Below, piece by piece: positions 15,837-24,098 of a DNA stretch of 44,857 nt. The stretch's first letter is position 1. Every line of letters begins with the position of its first letter. The notes under the pieces are model-generated. The model saw only the letters and a program-made list of their open reading frames with translations, did no database searches and was not told the DNA's origin. This DNA is from Pseudomonadota bacterium (GTDB taxonomy: Bacteria > Pseudomonadota > Gammaproteobacteria > Burkholderiales > Burkholderiaceae_C): positions 1 through 44,857 of the forward strand of contig JAEZWW010000066.1 in assembly GCA_023442945.1 (NCBI GenBank), given 5' to 3'. The position numbers were made by a program, and so were the translations under genes.

Positions 15837-18800
15837 TTAGGCGACCTGCCGCGGCGCAGCACTCGGTTGGCGGTACGCTTCCATCAACTCGGCCCAGCGC
15901 GCGCGGGCGGCGTGCAGGTTGCGTTCCTTCACGTGGCCGTAGCCTTTGATCTGCTCGGGAATGCGGGCAATCTCGACCGCCGTGGCGTGGTTGTCGGCGT
16001 TCAGCGACTTCAGCACTTCCTCAATGCTGGCGCGGTACTGCTGGATCAGCGCGCGCTCGGTCTGACGTTCTTCTGTCTTGCCGAAGATGTCGAACGCGGT
16101 GCCGCGCAGGCCTTTCAGCTTGGCCAGAATGCGGAAGTTGCGCAGCATGCTGGGGCCGTACTTTTTCTTCTGCAACTCGCCCTTTTCATTGCGCGCAGCG
16201 GTGGCCGGCGGCGCCAGGTGGTAGTTCAGCGTGTAGTCGCCTTCGAACATGCCTTCGATGCGCTTCAAGAAGGCCGGGTCGGTGTGCAGGCGGGCGACCT
16301 CGTACTCGTCCTTGTACGCCATCAGCTTGAACAGGTACCGCGCCACGGCTTCGCTCAGCGTGGTCTTGCCCAGCGTGTTCTCGGCCTGCTGCACCTGCTG
16401 CACGAAGGCCTTGTAGGTGTCGGCGTAGGCGGCGTTCTGGTAGCCGGTCAGGAATTCGACGCGGCGGCCGATCAGGGTGTCCAGCGTCTCGCGCTTCTTG
16501 AATTCGATCACCTGCGCGCCTGTGGACGCGCCGGCCAACAGCTTCTCGACGCGCGACCAGTCGTGCGCGGCCTGGCGGCCCCATTCAAAGGCGATCTTGT
16601 TGTTTTCGACCTGGACGTTGTTCAGTTCGATGGCGCGCATCAGCGAGTCGCGCGTCAGCGGCACCCAGCCCTTTTGCCAGGCGTAGCCCAGGATCATCGG
16701 GTTGACGTACAGCGTGTCGCCCATCAGCTTGCCGGCCACGCCATCGGCGTCGAAAGCGGCCAGGCCTTCGGTGCCCACGGCGCGGGCAATGTCCTCGGCG
16801 CAGCGCGCCTCGGGGTTCTGCCAGCCGCTGTTCTTGACGAAGGCGGCGGTCGGCGTGGCGTGCGAATTCAGCGCCACGTGTGTGCGCCCTTCGCGCATGC
16901 GGTTCACCGTCTCTTTGTTGGCGGCGACGATCGGGTCGCAGCCGATGATCAGGTCGGCCGCGGCCATGCTCACCCGCGTGGTGCGGATATCGTCCTGCGT
17001 ACGGCCAATCAGCACGTGGCTCCAGGTCGCGCCCCCTTTTTGCGCCAGGCCTGCCGCGTCCTGCGTGACGATGCCCTTGCTTTCCATGTGCGCGGCCACG
17101 CCCAGCAGCTGGCCGATGGTGATGACGCCGGTGCCACCGACGCCGGCCACCACGATGCCCCAGGCACCGCCGGCCTCGGGCTCGGGCACACGCGGCTCGG
17201 GCACAGGGCCCAGCTCGAACGGAGACGCGGCCTGCTTCTTGTCCTTCTTCTTCAGCTGACCGCCTTCGACGGTGATGAAGCTGGGGCAAAAGCCCTTCAG
17301 GCAGGACGTGTCCTTGTTGCAGGTGCTCTGGTTGATGGTGCGCTTGCGGCCGAATTCGGTCTCCAGCGGCTCCACGCTCAGGCAGTTGCTTTGCACGCTG
17401 CAGTCGCCGCAGCCCTCGCACACCAGGTCGTTGATGACGACGCGCACCGCCGGGTCGACCATCTTGCCGCGCTTGCGGCGGCGGCGCTTTTCGGTGGCGC
17501 AGGTCTGGTCGTAAATGATGACCGTGGTGCCCTTGATCTCGCGGAACTCGCGCTGCACGGCGTCCAGCTTGTCGCGGTGCTGGATCTCGATGCCATCCGG
17601 CAGGCCCTTGGCCTGAGCGCCGTCGTACTTCTCGGGCTCGTCGGTGACGATGGTGATCTTGGCGGCACCCTCGGCGCGCATGTTCTGCGCGATCTGAATC
17701 ACCGACAGGCCTTCGGGACGTTCACCGATCTGCTGGCCGCCCGTCATAGCGACGGCGTCGTTGTACAGAATTTTGTAGGTGATGTTGACGCCGGCGGTGA
17801 TGCTTTGGCGGATCGCCAGCGTGCCGCTGTGGTAGTAGGTGCCGTCGCCCAGGTTGGCGAACATGTGCTGGTCCGTGCTGAACGGCTGTTGGCCGACCCA
17901 GGGCACGCCTTCGCCGCCCATCTGCGTGAACCCGACCGTGTCGCGGTCCATCCAGATCGACATGAAGTGGCAGCCAATGCCGGCCATCGCGCGCGAGCCT
18001 TCCGGCACGCGGGTAGAGGTGTTGTGCGGGCAGCCCGAGCAGAACCAGGGCTGGCGGTCGGCGCCGCTGCCGCCCAGCTCCAGTGCCTTCATGTTGCGCT
18101 CGGACGCGTCAAGGATGGCCAACTGGCGGTCCAGGCGCGTGGCCATGTCGCTGTCGACGCCCAGCTTCTTCAGGCGCGCGGCGATGGCGCGGGCAATCAG
18201 CGCCGGCGACAAATCGGCCGTGGCGCGCAGCAACACGTTGGACGTGGGGTTGTCGAGCGACCATTCGCCGCCGGTGAAGTCGCCTTCCGCGCCTTCGTGG
18301 AATTTGCCCACCACGTTGGGGCGCACGTCGGCACGCCAGTTGTACAGCTCTTCCTTGATCTGGTATTCGATGACCTGGCGCTTTTCCTCGACGACCAGGA
18401 TCTCCTTCAGGCCGGTGGCGAAGTCGCGCGTGATCTGCGCTTCCAGCGGCCACACCACGTTGACCTTGTGCAGGCGGATGCCCAGTTGGCGGCAGGTGAT
18501 GTCGTCCAGGCCCAGGTCCAGCAGGGCCTGGCGCGTGTCGTTGTAGGCCTTGCCGCTGGCAATGATGCCAAAGCGGTCGTTCGGCCCTTCGATCACGTTG
18601 TGGTTCAGGCGGTTGGCGCGGATGTAGGCCAGCGCGGCGTACCACTTGTAGTTGAACAGGCGTTCTTCCTGCGGCAGCGCCGCGTCGGGCCAGCGGATGT
18701 GCACGCCGCCCGGCGGCATTTCGAAGTCGGTCGGGATGTGGATGTTGACGCGTTCGGGGTCGATCATCGCCGTGGCGCTGGATTCGACAATTTCCTGCAC

Positions 18801-19439
18801 CGTCTTCATGCCGCTCCAGACGCCGGCGTAGCGGCTCATGGCGATGGCGTGAATGCCCTGGTCCAGGATGTCCTGCACACTGGCCGGAAAGAACACGGGC
18901 AGGCCGCAGGCCTTGAAAATGTGGTCGCTCTGGTGCGCAGCGGTGGAGCTCTTGGCCACGTGGTCGTCACCGGCCACCGCAATCACCCCGCCCCAGGGCG
19001 TGGTGCCAGCCATGTTGGCGTGCTTGAACACGTCGGAGCAACGGTCCACGCCTGGCCCTTTGCCGTACCAGATGCCGAAAACACCGTCGAACTTGTTGGT
19101 GCCTGGGGGCGCAAAACCCAGCTGCTGCGTGCCCCACAGGGCGGTGGCCGCCAGTTCTTCGTTCACCCCGGGCTGGAAGACGATGTTCTGGCCTTCCAGA
19201 AACTTGCGCGCGCCCCACAGCGCCTGGTCGTAACCGCCCAGCGGTGAGCCGCGGTAGCCACTGACAAAGCCGGCGGTGTTCTTGCCAGCCAGCGCGTCGC
19301 GTTGGCGCTGCAACATCGGCAGCTTGACCAGCGCCTGGATGCCGCTCATGAAAGCGCGGCCGTAGTCGAGGCTGTATTTGTCGTCGAGCGTGACGGTTTC
19401 GAGTGCCTTGCGGATGTGCTCGGGCAACGGGGCGTTCAT
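15837..19439 (-). CDS. Indolepyruvate ferredoxin oxidoreductase, fused subunits
   Basis: 1200 residues. Oxidatively decarboxylates aryl- or indolepyruvate to the acyl-CoA with a ferredoxin-type acceptor, in aromatic amino-acid breakdown. Order: alpha-type pyruvate-binding region beginning YSLDYGRAFMSG and GSPLGGYDQ; TPP-binding region with CSGCPHNTSTRVPEG (about 470) and GGEGVPWVGQQPF; a Cys-rich iron-sulphur segment CEGCGDCSVQSNC (about 672); a gamma-type Rossmann-like domain with VAGVGGTGVITIGQLLG (about 763); and a C-terminal extension. IorA and IorB are therefore one chain, as in many proteobacteria. A GGAG site lies 8 bases before the ATG at 19439, which fixes the start. Divergent from an Lrp/AsnC regulator that probably controls it. 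Confidence 0.93.
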   Translation of the reverse strand: MNAPLPEHIRKALETVTLDDKYSLDYGRAFMSGIQALVKLPMLQRQRDALAGKNTAGFVSGYRGSPLGGYDQALWGARKFLEGQNIVFQPGVNEELAATALWGTQQLGFAPPGTNKFDGVFGIWYGKGPGVDRCSDVFKHANMAGTTPWGGVIAVAGDDHVAKSSTAAHQSDHIFKACGLPVFFPASVQDILDQGIHAIAMSRYAGVWSGMKTVQEIVESSATAMIDPERVNIHIPTDFEMPPGGVHIRWPDAALPQEERLFNYKWYAALAYIRANRLNHNVIEGPNDRFGIIASGKAYNDTRQALLDLGLDDITCRQLGIRLHKVNVVWPLEAQITRDFATGLKEILVVEEKRQVIEYQIKEELYNWRADVRPNVVGKFHEGAEGDFTGGEWSLDNPTSNVLLRATADLSPALIARAIAARLKKLGVDSDMATRLDRQLAILDASERNMKALELGGSGADRQPWFCSGCPHNTSTRVPEGSRAMAGIGCHFMSIWMDRDTVGFTQMGGEGVPWVGQQPFSTDQHMFANLGDGTYYHSGTLAIRQSITAGVNITYKILYNDAVAMTGGQQIGERPEGLSVIQIAQNMRAEGAAKITIVTDEPEKYDGAQAKGLPDGIEIQHRDKLDAVQREFREIKGTTVIIYDQTCATEKRRRRKRGKMVDPAVRVVINDLVCEGCGDCSVQSNCLSVEPLETEFGRKRTINQSTCNKDTSCLKGFCPSFITVEGGQLKKKDKKQAASPFELGPVPEPRVPEPEAGGAWGIVVAGVGGTGVITIGQLLGVAAHMESKGIVTQDAAGLAQKGGATWSHVLIGRTQDDIRTTRVSMAAADLIIGCDPIVAANKETVNRMREGRTHVALNSHATPTAAFVKNSGWQNPEARCAEDIARAVGTEGLAAFDADGVAGKLMGDTLYVNPMILGYAWQKGWVPLTRDSLMRAIELNNVQVENNKIAFEWGRQAAHDWSRVEKLLAGASTGAQVIEFKKRETLDTLIGRRVEFLTGYQNAAYADTYKAFVQQVQQAENTLGKTTLSEAVARYLFKLMAYKDEYEVARLHTDPAFLKRIEGMFEGDYTLNYHLAPPATAARNEKGELQKKKYGPSMLRNFRILAKLKGLRGTAFDIFGKTEERQTERALIQQYRASIEEVLKSLNADNHATAVEIARIPEQIKGYGHVKERNLHAARARWAELMEAYRQPSAAPRQVA

Positions 19440-19611
19440 CGTGTTTGTCTCCTGTGGTCGGCTTGTGGCCGGTCCCGGCCATGTCCCCCAGTAGGAGACG
19501 CAATTGCCGGGATTCAATAGCAAAGTGTATGCCGCGTCCTGCGATAAGTGTTTTCCATACATGCTCTGATGAAGGGATTTTCAGAAAGAATATTTCTAAA
19601 ATCCCACCAAC
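19440..19611. promoter_or_regulatory. Divergent control region between the oxidoreductase and lrp genes
   Basis: 172 bases, notably AT-richer than the surroundings. It carries the GGAG ribosome-binding site of the oxidoreductase at its left end and a long palindrome at its right end touching the lrp start. Promoters for both genes must lie here; I cannot place their hexamers confidently. Confidence 0.6.
19574..19605 (+). promoter_or_regulatory. Palindromic operator candidate at the lrp start
   Basis: GGGATTTT-c-AGAAA-gaata-TTTCT-AAAATCCC: 13 paired bases on each side of a 5-base AT-rich centre, with one unpaired C. The AGAAA...TTTCT core on an AT-rich centre resembles Lrp-type binding sites (AT-rich, CAG/CTG-like ends about 15 bases). 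It ends six bases before the lrp ATG and occupies the place where a ribosome-binding site would be, so bound regulator, or the hairpin in mRNA, would block lrp expression. Autoregulation is inferred. Confidence 0.65.
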
Positions 19612-20100
19612 ATGGAAACGCTTGATTCTTACGACCTCGCCATCCTGGAACATTTGCAGCGCGAAGGCCGTCTGACCAACGCGGAACTTGCGCAGCGCGT
19701 TGGGCTATCGGCTGCGCCCTGCTGGCGCCGCGTGCGCGCGCTGGAAGAAGCCGGGTTCATCCGCGGCTACCGCGCCGAGATCGACCGCCACAAGCTGGGC
19801 CTGGGCGTGTTGGCCTTTGTGCGCCTGGACGCAGCGCAGATCAGCAGCGGCGCGGTGCGCCAGTTGGAAGACACGATCCGCACCCGGCCCGAAATCGTGA
19901 GCTGCCACTACATCAGCGGCTCCGGCACGTTCGAGTTGCAGGTCGTCAGCCCTGACCTGGAAACCTTCAGCCGCTTCGCGCGCGAGGTGCTGATGCACCT
20001 GCCGAATGTCAAGGACATGCACACCAGCTTCTCGCTGGGCGAGGTCAAGGCGGACGGCGCGCTGCCGCTGGAACACCTGCGCGCGCCCAAGCGCCGCTGA
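19612..20100 (+). CDS. Lrp/AsnC-family transcriptional regulator
   Basis: 162 residues. N-terminal winged helix-turn-helix (about 5-60: LDSYDLAILEHLQREGRLTN, then ELAQRVGLSAAPCWRRVRAL) and a C-terminal RAM ligand-binding, oligomerising domain (about 70-150, with the SGSGTFELQVVSPDLETF region). Lrp proteins usually sense an amino acid and bind AT-rich palindromes. Its divergent position suggests control of the oxidoreductase by an aromatic amino acid or its keto acid. No Shine-Dalgarno sequence precedes the ATG; a long palindrome does instead. The start fits the family N-terminus exactly. Confidence 0.94.
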   Translation: METLDSYDLAILEHLQREGRLTNAELAQRVGLSAAPCWRRVRALEEAGFIRGYRAEIDRHKLGLGVLAFVRLDAAQISSGAVRQLEDTIRTRPEIVSCHYISGSGTFELQVVSPDLETFSRFAREVLMHLPNVKDMHTSFSLGEVKADGALPLEHLRAPKRR

Positions 20101-20118
20101 CGGCGTACCGCCAAAACA

Positions 20119-20142
20119 AAACGGCGCCACAAGGGCGCCGTT
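20119..20142 (-). terminator. Terminator after phoX, shared with lrp
   Basis: AACGGCGCC-acaag-GGCGCCGTT is a perfect 9-bp stem with a 5-base loop between the convergent lrp and phoX genes. On the minus strand it is followed by TTTTGTTTTGG, so it is a good intrinsic terminator for phoX; on the plus strand a G-run follows, so it is poorer for lrp. Confidence 0.8.
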
Positions 20143-20183
20143 GGGGGGTGGGTCAAGCGAATCGCCAACCCACGCTGGGCCGA

Positions 20184-22175
20184 TCAGCCCTGCAGCTTGA
20201 TGGCGGTCGGGCTGCCCGTCAGGTAGCCGACGGCGGAGCCGAATTTGCCCTTGTACGCGCTGCGGATCAGCCCATCGACCGCGGTCTTGACGTCGGCGTT
20301 GATCGTCTTGACGTATTCGCCCGCGTGCTGGAAGTTGCTCATGATGTAGGTCCAGCCGTTGATATCGGTCACCGCGTGCAGGCCGGTCGATTCGGCACCT
20401 GCCGGCAGCGTCATCAGGCGCGACAGCTGCTTGCTGTCCACGTTGTACGCCCACAGCATGTTGGTCACGTGCTGGCCGCTGTCCTCGCCGATGAACAGCG
20501 TGCGCAGCGTTTCCGAAAACTTCAGGTTGTCCGGGTTGGCAATGGTGTCCGGGCTGGCGGTGTTGCCCAGTGCGTCGGGCTTGAGCGTCTTGCCATCCGT
20601 GTCCAGCAGGTCCTGGCCCACCAGCAGCGGCTTGCTGTCGGCCGGCATCCAGTCGCTCTTGATGTCAGCGCCACCCAGGTCTTTCTGACCGCCGCGCAGG
20701 CTCAGCTCCATCACGCCACCGGCCACCAACTGCTTGGGCACCGAGATACCATTGCCCGGCACGTTGACGTCGTTGCCAGCCACCATGGACGACTGGATGT
20801 TCTGCAGCGCAGAGTAGGCCTTCTTGTCGCGGATGTTCACGGTGGTGCCTTCCATCTTGGTGAAGCCCATGCTGGCGCCCATCAGGGCGGCGTAGCGGTG
20901 CGTTTCCAGGAACGCAGCGGCCTTGCGCACGGCCGGCGTGTCGGCGGCCAGTTTGACCCATTCGACTTTGCCGTTGGCCACAATGCGCGTGAAGCTCGAG
21001 TCCGACGGGTCCTTGCTGGCCACGGTCAGGATGTCGGCCGGGCGGATGCCGCCGTCGACCAATGCGCGGATCTCGGCGCTGGTGGCGCTGCCCAGCTTGA
21101 TCCAGCTGAGCGGGGCGGCGGCGCTGCCCACCTTGGTGAAGTCGGTGCTGCCGCCCACCTTGGCCACGTACAGCGTCCCGGCGGACAGGTCTTTTTCCTT
21201 GTCGGCGACGAAGACGAAGTAGCCGCTGTTGGTGGCGTCATCACCCATGAACACGGTGCGGTTGTCGGGCATGACCTGGACCAGTTCGTGCGAGATGCGA
21301 CCCAGGCAGTAGTGCTTCTTGATCGAGCCGGTGCCGTCGGCGTTCACGGTGACTTCGGGCAGGTGACCGTAGTTGTACGGGTTGGCGGTGGCCGGGTTGC
21401 CGTACAGATTCTTGCTGAAGTCGTTCATCAGGTTCTTGGCGCGGTCGGCAAACGCGTCCGGCTCGTACTCTTCGGAGGACAGGTGCGTGTTCCAAGGCGA
21501 CAGGCTGGCCCCGCAGGTGATCCACAGGCCGTTCACGCTGGACGTGTCGACGTTGTGGTACTTCACCAGGGTCAGCTTGCCGGTGTCCTTGTCCTGATCC
21601 AGCGTCAGCACGGCGATCGGCGAAGGCAGCTTGCCGTACATGTCGGTCTTGCCGTCCAGGGCCCAGGTCGTGTATTCAAACTGCACCACGGCGAACACGG
21701 TGTTGCCCTTGACGCCCGGCACCTTGGCGCCGTCGATCTTCAGCAGCGACGTGCCGTCGGGGCTGTCGGAGAAGAATTGGCGCTCGCTGCCCGGCACGGT
21801 GCGGTCGATGATGGGCTGGTTGTGGATGTCGACGTAGCCGCCCGCGAGGATCGTGCCAGCGGTGCCGGGCACCATGTCGCCGGTGATGAAGAAGGGCTGG
21901 TAGGCCAGCTTGAAGTCGGTCTTGCTGCCATCGTCGTAGTTCACGCTCATCACCGACGTGGTGTAGGTGGTCGCCATGGCCGCGGCGTTGGCCAGGGAAG
22001 GCGCCGGCGTGGCGGTGAAGCTCACGCTCTTGAAGGTGCGGCCATTGTCATCGTCGCCGCCACCACAAGCGGTCAACAGCCCGGCCGCGGACAGGGAAGA
22101 AGCCAGGGGCAGCATGGGGGCGCCCGCAAACAGCGAGAGCAGGCGGCGGCGGGAGGTATCGGGGGAGTTGCTCAT
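20184..22175 (-). CDS. phoX: PhoX-family alkaline phosphatase (DUF839)
   Basis: 663 residues. The N-terminus has a twin-arginine motif SRRRLLSLF (8-16), a hydrophobic stretch and LLTACGGGDDD, in which Cys37 sits in a plausible lipobox, so the protein may be a Tat-exported lipoprotein. The body matches PhoX/DUF839: SPWNTHLSSEEYEPDA, NPYNYGHLPEVTV, GRISHELVQVMPDNRTVFMG and GYFVFVADKEKDLSAG. PhoX enzymes are Ca/Fe-dependent monophosphatases that recover phosphate. Start ATG 22175 was chosen for the Tat motif. A Pho-box-like element lies about 110 bases upstream and a strong terminator follows. Whether the catalytic iron/calcium site is complete cannot be judged by eye. Confidence 0.88.
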   Translation of the reverse strand: MSNSPDTSRRRLLSLFAGAPMLPLASSLSAAGLLTACGGGDDDNGRTFKSVSFTATPAPSLANAAAMATTYTTSVMSVNYDDGSKTDFKLAYQPFFITGDMVPGTAGTILAGGYVDIHNQPIIDRTVPGSERQFFSDSPDGTSLLKIDGAKVPGVKGNTVFAVVQFEYTTWALDGKTDMYGKLPSPIAVLTLDQDKDTGKLTLVKYHNVDTSSVNGLWITCGASLSPWNTHLSSEEYEPDAFADRAKNLMNDFSKNLYGNPATANPYNYGHLPEVTVNADGTGSIKKHYCLGRISHELVQVMPDNRTVFMGDDATNSGYFVFVADKEKDLSAGTLYVAKVGGSTDFTKVGSAAAPLSWIKLGSATSAEIRALVDGGIRPADILTVASKDPSDSSFTRIVANGKVEWVKLAADTPAVRKAAAFLETHRYAALMGASMGFTKMEGTTVNIRDKKAYSALQNIQSSMVAGNDVNVPGNGISVPKQLVAGGVMELSLRGGQKDLGGADIKSDWMPADSKPLLVGQDLLDTDGKTLKPDALGNTASPDTIANPDNLKFSETLRTLFIGEDSGQHVTNMLWAYNVDSKQLSRLMTLPAGAESTGLHAVTDINGWTYIMSNFQHAGEYVKTINADVKTAVDGLIRSAYKGKFGSAVGYLTGSPTAIKLQG

Positions 22176-22284
22176 GGTGGGTACTTTTATTGACAAGTGC
22201 GGATCAGGAATCGCGCCGCAGACGCATCCGCAGCACAGGAGGGCTCGCTGAACGAACCCGGCCGTGCGAGTGTCAAAAATCTCT

Positions 22285-22302
22285 GTGTCAGGGATGTGAC
22301 AA
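22285..22302 (-). promoter_or_regulatory. Pho-box-like element upstream of phoX
   Basis: On the minus strand: TTGTCAC-ATCC-CTGACAC. This is the 7-4-7 layout of a PhoB box (CTGTCAT N4 CTGTCAC), with two mismatches in the first half and one in the second. It is also a palindrome (TGTCA...TGACA), so another regulator is possible. It lies 110 bases from the phoX start codon. Regulation by phosphate starvation is inferred from the gene it precedes. Confidence 0.4.
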
Positions 22303-22470
22303 AAACATGTCCCTCGCGGCCAGGTGCCGCGCCAGAGGGCTCCTAGCCCCGACGGTGCCGCCGCCTGCCCGCCTCGGGGCGGCGCGTGGGCTGTCCGGCC
22401 CGCTGTTGCAGAAAAAGCGACGGGCGCAGACGCCCGAACGCCTACAACGCAGAACGGCGGCCTGTCAAAG

Positions 22471-22535
22471 ATTGCTATAAATTTACTAGCTGCTTGCGCA
22501 GATGGTTCTAAGGCCAATGGCAGATTTCATTTGAA
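22471..22535 (+). repeat. Dispersed repeat copy R6
   Basis: Contains TTGCTATAAATTTACTAGCTG, then CTTGCGCAGATGGTT and CTAAGGCCAATGGC, matching left flank, core and right part of the family with few changes. It lies about 300 bases upstream of phoX and about 140 bases beyond the mltA terminator hairpin. Confidence 0.85.
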
Positions 22536-22671
22536 ATCATGCACGGAGAACCCGACGCAGCCAGGCACAGCGCAGCACCCGGTGCCCGCCCCTGCCCGGC
22601 AGCCAACGCGCCAGCACCCCCGAGCGCCCTACCGCGCGCACCGCGCCCACCGCCGTGTCACCGCCCTGTGA

Positions 22672-22709
22672 TGAAAGACGAACCCTGACGCGCCAGCGTT
22701 CGTCTTTCA
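22672..22709 (-). terminator. mltA terminator
   Basis: TGAAAGACGAAC can pair perfectly over 12 bases with GTTCGTCTTTCA, with a 14-base loop, starting five bases beyond the mltA stop codon. The second arm read on the minus strand ends in TCTTTCATC, a modest T-rich tail. Confidence 0.7.
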
Positions 22710-22714
22710 GGACT

Positions 22715-23863
22715 TCATTTGGGCCAGAGCGCCCACAGCCGCAGCGGCTGCTTCATGCGTCCGGCGAATTCACCGGCTTCGGCGCCCCAACCGGCGAAGT
22801 AGTCGGCGCGCACCGCGCCCACGATGGCGCTGCCGGTGTCCTGGGCCATCACCAGGCGCTGCAGGTTGGCGACCGGCCCTTGCGACGACATCCACACCGG
22901 CGTGCCGTACGGGATGCTCTGCGGGTCGACCGCGATCGAGCGGCCCGGCGTGAGCGGTACGCCCTGCGCGCCGCGCGGGCCAAACTGCGCGTCCAGCGCC
23001 GACAGCGGCTCTTCCTTGAAGAACACCATCCGCGGGTTGCTCCACAAGAACTCGTTGACGCGCCCCGGGTTGGCGGCCAGCGTGTTGCGGATGCCCGGCC
23101 AGGTCACGTCGCCGCGCAGCAGCCCCTGGTCCATCAGCCACTTGCCTGGGCTGCGGTACGGCTGGTCGTTGGTGGCGGCGAAGGCCAGGCGCACCAGGCG
23201 CGTGCTGCCATCGGCCTCGGTCATGCGCACGCGCCCCGAGCCCTGGATCTGCAGAATCAGCGCATCGACCGGGTCGGCGAGGTAACCGATTTCCTGCCCC
23301 GCCAGCTGCGCGCGTGCTTCGGGCAGCACGTCCATTTCCTGGCGCGTGTACCAGGGTTTGCGCTGGCCCAGCGTGGGCGGCGGGCGGTACAGCGGCGCAC
23401 CAAAGCCCGCGCGCGGCACGCGCGAGGCTTCGTAGTACGGCTCGAAATAGCTGGTCAGCAGGCCCTCACTGGGCGCGCCCAGCGGCTCGACACGGTAGGG
23501 CTGCAGCCGCGTGCGCATCCAGTTGCGCTGCTCGGTCGGCGTGGCCAGCGACAGGCGCCGCACTTCGCTGCACAGGCGGGCGAAGGTGCTGCCCGGGCGT
23601 TCGCAATTCTTGACCCAGGCGTTCCAGGCTTCGTGCATCTGGTCCTGCTCGAAGCCCGGCAGTTCGGACCAGCGCACCGGCACCCAGCGGCTGCGGCCGC
23701 GTTGCAGCGCGGGGCCCAGCGGCGCGCTGTCCGCCACGTCGCCGGTGGGCGGTGCGGGTTCGGCAGGGAGCGTTGGTGGCTGTGGCGCGGGCGGCTTGAC
23801 GGCGCAGCTGGCCAGCATTCCTACAATGGCGGCTGCGCAAAGAACCCGGGAAACTCGTGTCAT
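22715..23863 (-). CDS. mltA: Membrane-bound lytic murein transglycosylase A
   Basis: 382 residues. Lipoprotein signal VLCAAAIVGMLASC, with Cys20 lipidated, anchors the enzyme in the outer membrane, where MltA cleaves peptidoglycan to 1,6-anhydromuropeptides. Family landmarks are present: SEGLLTSYFEPYYEASRV, ALILQIQGSGRVRM, YRSPGKWLMDQGLL, and the C-terminal 3D region RLVMAQDTGSAIVGAVRADYFAG with the catalytic Asp in QDTGSAI. The ATG at 23863 yields the lipobox directly. Its start codon shares CATG with the start of a small membrane-protein gene on the opposite strand, so the two are head-to-head with no spacer. Confidence 0.95.
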   Translation of the reverse strand: MTRVSRVLCAAAIVGMLASCAVKPPAPQPPTLPAEPAPPTGDVADSAPLGPALQRGRSRWVPVRWSELPGFEQDQMHEAWNAWVKNCERPGSTFARLCSEVRRLSLATPTEQRNWMRTRLQPYRVEPLGAPSEGLLTSYFEPYYEASRVPRAGFGAPLYRPPPTLGQRKPWYTRQEMDVLPEARAQLAGQEIGYLADPVDALILQIQGSGRVRMTEADGSTRLVRLAFAATNDQPYRSPGKWLMDQGLLRGDVTWPGIRNTLAANPGRVNEFLWSNPRMVFFKEEPLSALDAQFGPRGAQGVPLTPGRSIAVDPQSIPYGTPVWMSSQGPVANLQRLVMAQDTGSAIVGAVRADYFAGWGAEAGEFAGRMKQPLRLWALWPK

Positions 23864-24032
23864 GACTGTGATTCTGCTGGAGGCGCTGGGCGCCCTGGTA
23901 CTGCTGGTGCTGATCGTGTGGTGGACGATGTTCTCGGGCCGCAAGAAAGGCGAATTGCCGGGCCACCACGATGAGGCGCCGCCCGAATCGCCTGCGCCGC
24001 TGGACAAGGGCGACCAGGGGCCAGGCCGCTGA
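23862..24032 (+). CDS. Small single-span membrane protein, unknown
   Basis: 56 residues, MTVILLEALGALVLLVLIVW, then WTMFSGRKKGELPGHH and an acidic, Pro-rich tail. One N-terminal transmembrane helix with a positively charged boundary (GRKKG), hence likely N-out, C-in. GGGA lies ten bases before the ATG, a weak ribosome-binding site. The reading frame continues upstream into DNA that is mltA on the other strand, so the start is chosen from the membrane helix. The ATG overlaps the mltA start within CATG. I do not recognise a family; a conserved hypothetical is plausible, and it is also possible that it is not a gene. Confidence 0.5.
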   Translation: MTVILLEALGALVLLVLIVWWTMFSGRKKGELPGHHDEAPPESPAPLDKGDQGPGR

Positions 24033-24098
24033 TTATTAATCAAATATGCCTCTAGCGCCGGTCCAATCTGCGCGACCAGCTAGATTTTTTGTAGCAAA
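24031..24098 (-). repeat. Dispersed repeat copy R7, at the end of the response regulator gene
   Basis: On the minus strand: TTGCTACAAAAAATCTAGCTG, then GTCGCGCAGATTGGACC and GGCGCTAGAGGC. It begins inside the response regulator gene, and the TAG of its TAGCTG core is that gene's stop codon (24080-24082). The rest lies between that gene and the small membrane-protein gene, in convergent orientation. Confidence 0.8.

Larger units (their letters stand above)
22176..22714. other. Intergenic region between phoX and mltA
   Basis: 539 bases without a supportable gene. In order it holds the phoX leader, a Pho-box-like palindrome (22285-22302), a GC-rich stretch of no recognisable content, repeat copy R6, a further GC-rich stretch and the mltA terminator hairpin. 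Confidence 0.55.
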
